A stretch of DNA of 34,958 nucleotides from Gammaproteobacteria bacterium (lineage in GTDB: Bacteria > Pseudomonadota > Gammaproteobacteria > SKWO01). A program made the translations under genes and the position numbers. Below the pieces are notes generated by a model. The model ran no database searches and was not told the origin of the DNA. It saw only the letters and a program-made list of their open reading frames with translations. The DNA is taken from positions 1 through 34,958 of the forward strand of contig SKWO01000080.1 in NCBI GenBank assembly GCA_007128895.1. Reading direction: 5' to 3'. Within the stretch, counting starts at the first letter, position 1; the number at the start of each line of letters is the position of its first letter. Below, in pieces: positions 28,863-34,958 of this stretch.

Positions 28863-28876
28863 AGGCCGCTTTTTTT
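28855..28876 (+). terminator. Short hairpin plus T7 tract overlapping the leuD stop codon; weak terminator/attenuator candidate
   Basis: GTGGC-TGAAG-GCCGC followed by TTTTTTT; 5-bp stem with one G-U. Confidence 0.3.
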
Positions 28877-28894
28877 ACTATCAGACAGGATGAA

Positions 28895-29974
28895 ATGACC
28901 ATGAGCAAAACGATTGCCATTCTGCCCGGGGACGGTATCGGCCCGGAGATCGTCGTCGAGGCGGTCAAGGTGCTGGAGCGGCTGCAGCAGACGCACGGCT
29001 TGGCGGTTGAACTGCGCCACGGTCTGGTCGGCGGCAGCGCGATCGACGCCTGTGGTACACCGCTGCCGGATGAGACGATGGCGCTGGCGCAGGCATCCGA
29101 TGCCATTCTGCTGGGTGCCGTGGGTGGCCATAAGTGGGAGTCGCTACCGATTGAGCAGCGCCCAGAGAAGGGGCTGCTTGGTCTGCGCAGCGGCCTCGGC
29201 CTGTTTGCCAATCTGCGTCCGGCACTGCTCTATCCAGAGCTGGTCGAGGCCTCGACACTCAAGCCCGAGGTCGTCTCCGGTCTCGATATCATGATCGTGC
29301 GCGAGCTGACCGGCGGCATCTATTTTGGCCAGCCACGCGGCATCCGTACCCTCGACAACGGTGAGCGTCAGGGCTTCAATACCCTGGTCTACAGCGAGTC
29401 GGAGATCGAGCGCATCGCCCGTGTCGCCTTCGAGACGGCGCGCAAGCGCAGTCGACGTCTCTGTTCGGTGGACAAGGCCAATGTGCTGGAATGCACCGAG
29501 CTGTGGCGCGAGGTGGTCACCCGAGTCGGTCGCGACTACCCGGATGTCGAGCTCTCCCACATGTACGTCGATAACGCCGCCATGCAGCTGGTGCGTGCCC
29601 CGAAGCAGTTCGACGTGATCGTCACCACCAACATGTTCGGCGATATCCTCTCCGATTGTGCCGCCATGCTGACCGGTTCGATCGGCATGCTTGCCTCGGC
29701 CGCGCTGGACGCTGACAACAAGGGGATGTACGAGCCAATTCACGGTTCGGCTCCCGACATTGCCGGGCAGGGGATCGCCAATCCGATCGCCACGATACTT
29801 TCCGTGGCGATGCTGCTGCGTTATTCTCTTGCCGAGGACGCCCTCGCTGAGCAGGTCGAGCAGGCGGTACGCCGCGTGCTGGCCCAGGGGTTGCGCACGG
29901 CGGACATCCACTCGCCGGGCACCACCCGGGTCTCAACCACGCAGATGGGCGATGCCATCGTTGCCGCCCTGTAA
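28895..29974 (+). CDS. leuB: 3-isopropylmalate dehydrogenase
   Basis: [88 protein letters not shown]. Confidence 0.99.
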   Translation: MTMSKTIAILPGDGIGPEIVVEAVKVLERLQQTHGLAVELRHGLVGGSAIDACGTPLPDETMALAQASDAILLGAVGGHKWESLPIEQRPEKGLLGLRSGLGLFANLRPALLYPELVEASTLKPEVVSGLDIMIVRELTGGIYFGQPRGIRTLDNGERQGFNTLVYSESEIERIARVAFETARKRSRRLCSVDKANVLECTELWREVVTRVGRDYPDVELSHMYVDNAAMQLVRAPKQFDVIVTTNMFGDILSDCAAMLTGSIGMLASAALDADNKGMYEPIHGSAPDIAGQGIANPIATILSVAMLLRYSLAEDALAEQVEQAVRRVLAQGLRTADIHSPGTTRVSTTQMGDAIVAAL

Positions 29975-29998
29975 CTGCCGGATCACTTGAGGAACAGC

Positions 29999-31018
29999 AT
30001 GAAGAAGGTCAATGTAGCAGTCGTCGGTGCCACCGGAGCGGTCGGCGAAACCATGGTCTCGATCCTGGAGGAGCGCGACTTCCCGGTCGACAACCTCTAC
30101 CTGCTGGCGAGCAGCCGCTCGGCTGGCAATAAAGTGCGCTTCAAGGGCAAACAGGTGGTGGTGCAGGATCTGGCCGAGTTCGATTTCAGCCAGGCCCAGG
30201 TGGGCTTTTTCTCCGCCGGCGGCAGCGTCTCGGCGGAATATGCGCCCAAGGCCGGAGCTGCCGGTTGCGTGGTGATCGACAACACCGCCCACTTTCGCTA
30301 CGACGACGACATCCCGCTGGTGGTGCCGGAGGTCAATCCGCACGCCATTGCCGGCTTTGCCCAGCGCAACATCATCGCCAACCCCAACTGCTCGACCATC
30401 CAGATGCTGGTGGCCTTGAAGCCGATCCACGACGCCGTCGGCATCGAACGGATCAACGTCGCCACCTATCAGGCGGTCTCCGGCACCGGCAAGGAGGCGA
30501 TCGAGGAGCTGGCCGGACAGACCGCGCGTCTGCTTAACGGCAAGCCGATCGAGTGCGAGGTCTACCCCAAGCAGATCGCCTTCAACGTCCTGCCGCACAT
30601 CGACGTCTTCCAGGAGAACGGCTACACCAAGGAAGAGATGAAGATGGTCTGGGAGACCCAGAAGATCTTCGAGGATCCGAAAATCACGGTCAATCCCACT
30701 GCGGTTCGAGTACCGGTCTTCTATGGTCACTCCGAGGCAGTACATATCGAGACCCGCGACAAGATTACGGCCGAGCAGGTGCGCGCCCTGCTGGCCAAGG
30801 CCCCCGGCGTGACGGTACTCGACGAGCGTGCGGCCGGTGGTTATCCGACGGCGGTGACCGAGGCATCAGGCAAGGATCCGGTCTTTGTCGGCCGTATTCG
30901 CGAGGATATCTCCCATCCGCGGGGGATCAACCTCTGGGTCGTGGCCGACAACGTGCGCAAGGGAGCGGCGTTGAACAGCATCCAGATCGGCGAGATACTG
31001 GTGCGCGACTACCTGTAA
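29999..31018 (+). CDS. asd: Aspartate-semialdehyde dehydrogenase
   Basis: MKKVNVAVVGATGAVGETMVSILEERDFPVDNLYLLASSRSAG; NIIANPNCSTIQMLVALKPIHD; FNVLPHIDVFQENGYTKEEMKMVWE. Confidence 0.98.
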   Translation: MKKVNVAVVGATGAVGETMVSILEERDFPVDNLYLLASSRSAGNKVRFKGKQVVVQDLAEFDFSQAQVGFFSAGGSVSAEYAPKAGAAGCVVIDNTAHFRYDDDIPLVVPEVNPHAIAGFAQRNIIANPNCSTIQMLVALKPIHDAVGIERINVATYQAVSGTGKEAIEELAGQTARLLNGKPIECEVYPKQIAFNVLPHIDVFQENGYTKEEMKMVWETQKIFEDPKITVNPTAVRVPVFYGHSEAVHIETRDKITAEQVRALLAKAPGVTVLDERAAGGYPTAVTEASGKDPVFVGRIREDISHPRGINLWVVADNVRKGAALNSIQIGEILVRDYL

Positions 31019-31054
31019 ATCAACCATCGGCGGCAGCCAACGGGAGAGACGACT

Positions 31055-33382
31055 GTGCACATGCAACGATTCCAGTGGTGGGCTCTGCTCCTCTTGCTGC
31101 TGCCGTTCCAGCTCTGGGCCGTTCAGCTTGGACCGCTGACGGTACACTCCTCACTGGGTGAACCGCTGCTGGCCGAGATCGAACTGCAGCAGGCCTCGGC
31201 CCGTGATGTCGAGGCACTGCTGGTGCGCATTGCCAGTGCAGCCGACTATCGCCGGGTGGGTGTAGAGCGGGAGCCGATCCACGGCGAGCTGCAGTTTGCC
31301 GTCACCCGGCGTGGCGATACCACGCCGATCGTCCGCATCACCACCGAGCGCCCCTTGCGTGACCCCTTCATGCACATCCTGGTCGAGGCCGAGTGGGCCG
31401 CCGGGCGCCGACTGCGCGAGTACACGGTGTTGCTCGACCCGCCGGCTCTGATGCAGGACCAGACACGGGTCGAGGTCGAACAGCCGGCGATCACCCCGCC
31501 GCCGCGCGTGGAACGTGCAGCCCCCGAGCCGGCGCCTGTCGAACCGACACCCGAGCCGCGAACTCAGGAGGCATTCGACTACACGGTTGAGCGTGGTGAT
31601 ACCCTGTGGGCGATCGCCACCCGTATCCAAGGCTCGACCCAGCCGATGGCCAGCCTTCAGCAGATCATGATGGCGCTGCTGCAGGCCAATCCGGACGCCT
31701 TTGTCGGCAACAACATCAATCGGCTGCGTGCTGGCGCCGTGCTGCGTGTCGATGACCCGGGGCTCTTTACGGCCATGCCGCACCGTCAGGCGCTGGACGA
31801 GACCCGGCGCCAGATTCGTGAATGGCAGGCCGACCGGGCCGTGGCCCAGACCGCACCCGAACGGCCGGTCGAGGGTGAAACAGCGCGGCGGCCGGTCACG
31901 CCGGAAGAGGAGGCGCGACTGCGTCTGGTCGTGGCACCCGACGAGGAGACGGCCGACGCCACGGGTGAGCGTGCCGTTGAGGGCGACCCCCAGGTCGACG
32001 CGCTGCGCCATGAGCTCGACCTTGCCCTGGAGTCGGCCGAGGCCAGTCGGCGTCAGAACCAGGAACTGACGGGGCGGGTGCGTGAGCTTGAAGAGCAGCT
32101 GGTCTCCCTGCAGCGACTGGTCGACATGCAGAACGAGCTGCTGGCCGATCTGCAGGAGTTTACCCATGAGACCGCCGAGCCGCCCGCCAGCGATCCTCTG
32201 GCTCGCCTGCTGGCCGACCCGTTGCTGCTCGCCGTCATCATCCTGCTGCTGGTCATCATCCTGGTCTTGCTGCTGACGCGCCGCAAGGGTGTCAAGGCGC
32301 CAAAGAAGCAGGAGCCGAAGATGGCCCAGCCTCTGGTCGAGTCATCGGATGACGACCTTGAGGAGGAGAGCGATGATCCGCTCTTGCTGGCCGACGATTT
32401 CATGACAGCGGGCAACTTCGCCGATGCCAAGCGGGTTCTCAACGCGGCCATCGCCGAGACACCGAGCTCGCAGCCGCTGCGCCTGCGTTATCTGGAGGTC
32501 TGTCACAGGCTGCGCCACAACGGCGACTTCGAAGAGGCCGCGCTCTCGTTTATTGACCGCTTCGGCAAGCAGGATCCGAACTGGGGTCGTATTGCCGTCC
32601 TTGGTCTTGAACTGATGCCGAACAACCCGCTCTTTGGCGGTGGCGACCCGGAGACCGAAACCCCTGAGGCGGTGGAAGAGGTGCCGGATTTCGACATCAG
32701 TGAAGTGCCTGCCGATGAGCCGGCCGAAAGCTTCGACATCTCGCAGTCCCATGAGGCCGATGATGATCGGGTCGAGCCAGCGGCTGAGCAACCGGTTGCT
32801 GAGGCGAGTGACTTCGATATCGACGCCCTGCTGGATGAGCGAGATGAGCCGCAGAGTGCAACCGACTCGACCATCGATGAGGGTGATGCCTTGGCGACCA
32901 TGATCGACGAGATCACGGAAGAACCTGAACCGGAGCCTGAACCGGAGCCTGAACCGGAGCCTGAACCGGAGCCTGAACCGGAGCCTGAACCGGAGCCTGA
33001 GCCTGAGCCGGAGCCTGAGCCGGAGCCTGAGCCGGAACCTGAGCCGGAGCCTAAGCCTGAGCCGGAGCCTGAGCCTGAGCCGGAGCCTAAGCCTGAGCCT
33101 GAGCCGGAGTCTGAGGCAGAACCTGAGGCAGAACCTGAGGCAGAACCTGAGGCAGAACCTGAGGCAGAACCTGAGGCAGAACCTGAGGCAGATGGCGGCT
33201 CAGAGCTGGATACCGAGCACACCTTTGATGAGCTCGACGGCGTCGATACCAAGCTCGACCTGGCACGCGCCTACATTGAGATGGGTGACGGGGAGAGTGC
33301 TCGTGCCCTGATCGAGGAGGCGATCGAAGAGGGTACCAGTGATCAGCGTGACCAGGCGCAGGAGCTCCTCAAACAGCTCTGA
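31055..33382 (+). CDS. fimV: FimV/HubP family polar-pole/pilus assembly protein, full length
   Basis: [40 protein letters not shown] (LysM-like); TM helix [18 protein letters not shown]; acidic EP/EA repeats; C-terminal [44 protein letters not shown]; start GTG 31055 or ATG 31061. Confidence 0.94.
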   Translation: MHMQRFQWWALLLLLLPFQLWAVQLGPLTVHSSLGEPLLAEIELQQASARDVEALLVRIASAADYRRVGVEREPIHGELQFAVTRRGDTTPIVRITTERPLRDPFMHILVEAEWAAGRRLREYTVLLDPPALMQDQTRVEVEQPAITPPPRVERAAPEPAPVEPTPEPRTQEAFDYTVERGDTLWAIATRIQGSTQPMASLQQIMMALLQANPDAFVGNNINRLRAGAVLRVDDPGLFTAMPHRQALDETRRQIREWQADRAVAQTAPERPVEGETARRPVTPEEEARLRLVVAPDEETADATGERAVEGDPQVDALRHELDLALESAEASRRQNQELTGRVRELEEQLVSLQRLVDMQNELLADLQEFTHETAEPPASDPLARLLADPLLLAVIILLLVIILVLLLTRRKGVKAPKKQEPKMAQPLVESSDDDLEEESDDPLLLADDFMTAGNFADAKRVLNAAIAETPSSQPLRLRYLEVCHRLRHNGDFEEAALSFIDRFGKQDPNWGRIAVLGLELMPNNPLFGGGDPETETPEAVEEVPDFDISEVPADEPAESFDISQSHEADDDRVEPAAEQPVAEASDFDIDALLDERDEPQSATDSTIDEGDALATMIDEITEEPEPEPEPEPEPEPEPEPEPEPEPEPEPEPEPEPEPEPEPEPEPKPEPEPEPEPEPKPEPEPESEAEPEAEPEAEPEAEPEAEPEAEPEADGGSELDTEHTFDELDGVDTKLDLARAYIEMGDGESARALIEEAIEEGTSDQRDQAQELLKQL
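32921..33190 (+). repeat. Coding 12-nt tandem repeats in fimV: (GAACCGGAGCCT)n EPEP array followed by (GAGGCAGAACCT)n EAEP array
   Basis: Six perfect GAACCGGAGCCT units at 32927-32998, degenerate EP/KP units to about 33109, then six perfect GAGGCAGAACCT units at 33113-33184 plus a half unit. Confidence 0.95.
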
Positions 33383-33385
33383 TCC

Positions 33386-34036
33386 GTGGTTTCGATCATC
33401 ACGTTTCTGGTCGTCGCCGTCGGGGTTGCCTTCGGAGGCGGCTACGCAGTGACGCTGGGTGGCCTGCTGGTGCTGTTGGGCTGGATGGCGGGTGGCTTTC
33501 CGTTGCGTCGGCTCGCGCGCCTGCTGCGTCAGGCGCGTTGGCTGCTCCTTTCTATCGTTCTGCTCTATGCCTGGATGACACCCGGCACGCCGCTCCTTGC
33601 CGGTCTGGCAGCTGGCTGGCAGCCCAGTCGGGAGGGTGTGGCCTTGGCTCTGCACCAGCTCGGCGTGCTGGTGGTACTGATCGCGGCCGCTGGTCTGCTC
33701 CTCAACAGCCAAGGCGAGCAGCGACTGGTTGCCGGGTTGCTGCAGCTGCTGTGGCCCTTGCGTCGTATCGGTATGCCGACCGAACGGTTTGCGGTTCGTT
33801 TGGTGCTGACGCTCTCTGCCGTGGCCCAGTTGCAGCCGCAAATGGGTTCCGGTGTGCCGGGGCAGGGGGGACGTCTGCAGCGTGCCTCCGGGATGGCTGC
33901 GCGTTGGCTCGATGCCGTACTGGAGCGTGCTGATCGCTGTGAGCCGGCTGTGATTGAACTGCCCGCCATGCCTCCGGTACCTTGGTGGCACTGGGGGCTG
34001 CCCGTGCTGCTGACGCTGCTCTTCTGGTGGCTCTGA
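33386..34036 (+). CDS. Membrane protein resembling EcfT/CbiQ (ECF transporter T component)
   Basis: Hydrophobic N-terminus, then LLLNSQGEQRLVAGLLQLLWPLRRIGMPTERFAVRLVLTLSAV resembling the CbiQ/EcfT coupling region; GTG start 3 nt after fimV stop. Confidence 0.55.
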   Translation: MVSIITFLVVAVGVAFGGGYAVTLGGLLVLLGWMAGGFPLRRLARLLRQARWLLLSIVLLYAWMTPGTPLLAGLAAGWQPSREGVALALHQLGVLVVLIAAAGLLLNSQGEQRLVAGLLQLLWPLRRIGMPTERFAVRLVLTLSAVAQLQPQMGSGVPGQGGRLQRASGMAARWLDAVLERADRCEPAVIELPAMPPVPWWHWGLPVLLTLLFWWL

Positions 34037-34824
34037 TGCGTATCGCCCTGGGTGTCGAGTATGACGGCAGCCGTTTCAGCGGCTGGCAGAGCCAGACAGG
34101 GCAGCGGACGGTACAGTCCAGCCTGGAGGAAGCACTGGCCCGGATCGCCTGCCATCCGGTCGCAACGGTCTGTGCCGGGCGGACCGATGCTGGCGTCCAC
34201 GCCCATGGGCAGGTGGTTCACTTTGATACCGAGGCCGAGCGTCCCGATGCCGGCTGGGTCCGTGGTGTCAACAGCCACTTGCCGCCTGACCTGAGCGTGA
34301 GCTGGGTGCGACAGGCGGTTCCCGACCCCTTCCATGCGCGCTTCTCAGCGTTGCGGCGTACCTACCGCTACGTCATCTTCAACCGACCGGTGCGTCCGGC
34401 GACCCTGCATGGACGTGTGTCGTGGTTCTATAAGCCACTGGATGCCGAGCGTATGCAGCAGGCGGCCCAGGCGCTGCTCGGTGAGCACGACTTCACCTCC
34501 TACCGTGCGGCGTACTGTCAGGCCAAGAGTCCATGCCGTCGTGTCGAGCAGATCCAGGTGGTGCGACACGGCCTGTTTGTCATCATCGCAATCACGGCGA
34601 ACGCCTTTTTACACCATATGGTGCGCAATATTGCCGGTGTACTGACGATGATCGGTGAGGGCGAGCGGCCGGTCGAGTGGGCCGGCGAGGTGCTGGCAGC
34701 GCGAGACAGGGCTCAGGGTGGGATCACGGCACCGCCGCATGGGCTCTATCTGGAGCGGGTTGAGTATCCGGAAGCCTTTGCCATTCCCTATCTCGATCTT
34801 CCGAGAAATGGCCTGATCTGGTAG
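34036..34824 (+). CDS. truA: tRNA pseudouridine(38-40) synthase
   Basis: MRIALGVEYDGSRFSGWQSQTGQRTVQSSLEEAL; CAGRTDAGVHAHGQVVHFDT; FHARFSALRRTYRYVIFNR; HHMVRNIAGVL. Confidence 0.98.
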   Translation: MRIALGVEYDGSRFSGWQSQTGQRTVQSSLEEALARIACHPVATVCAGRTDAGVHAHGQVVHFDTEAERPDAGWVRGVNSHLPPDLSVSWVRQAVPDPFHARFSALRRTYRYVIFNRPVRPATLHGRVSWFYKPLDAERMQQAAQALLGEHDFTSYRAAYCQAKSPCRRVEQIQVVRHGLFVIIAITANAFLHHMVRNIAGVLTMIGEGERPVEWAGEVLAARDRAQGGITAPPHGLYLERVEYPEAFAIPYLDLPRNGLIW

Positions 34825-34854
34825 AGTTGTGCGGATGAATGAGCGAGCAGGGCG

Positions 34855-34958
34855 ATGAGGCGCACCCGGGTCAAGATCTGCGGAATCACGCGGGTGGAGG
34901 ATGCCGTGGAGGCGGCTGAGGCGGGCGCCGATGCCATCGGTCTGGTCTTTCATCCACC
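34855..34958 (+). CDS. trpF: Phosphoribosylanthranilate isomerase, N-terminal part; runs off the window
   Basis: ATG 34855: [34 protein letters not shown]; not in ORF track because truncated. Confidence 0.95.
   Translation, partial: MRRTRVKICGITRVEDAVEAAEAGADAIGLVFHP

Noticed and set aside
32921-33190. Possible CRISPR-like array
   Set aside because: Units are 12 nt with no spacers and lie in frame inside fimV; a coding minisatellite, not CRISPR.
32503-33252. Minus-strand ORF encoding a long GSGSGS repeat protein
   Set aside because: Translation of the complement of the fimV EP-coding repeat; fimV frame has clear signal peptide, TM and C-terminal domain.

Overview
This 35 kb window is a GC-rich gammaproteobacterial chromosome segment, coding nearly wall to wall. 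It has partial ffh at the left edge and partial trpF at the right edge. Gene order is largely the conserved housekeeping order known from Pseudomonas: gph-ubiG-mtaD / mtnA-gyrA-serC-(serA)-pheA-hisC-tyrA-aroA-cmk-rpsA-ihfB-lapA-lapB, then leuC-leuD-leuB-asd-fimV-truA-trpF. Between these two blocks lies a roughly 6 kb accessory interval (19.2-25.5 kb) whose genes alternate strand and overlap at their ends. It carries a complete AmmeMemoRadiSam triad (amrA, amrB, radical-SAM amrS), which to my knowledge has no settled biological role, a DUF3422-hflD pair, a standalone DUF123 GIY-YIG-type protein, and a short FimV-like paralogue lacking the FimV cytoplasmic region. Other items worth a second look: a same-orientation cluster of DnaA-box-like 9-mers upstream of gyrA (one perfect TTATCCACA overlapping the mtnA stop codon), a frame-preserving 12-nt coding minisatellite in fimV, a structured rpsA leader, and a solitary EcfT/CbiQ-like gene between fimV and truA. 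I saw no tRNA, rRNA, CRISPR, prophage or transposase. All family calls come from reading translated sequence; no database search was run.
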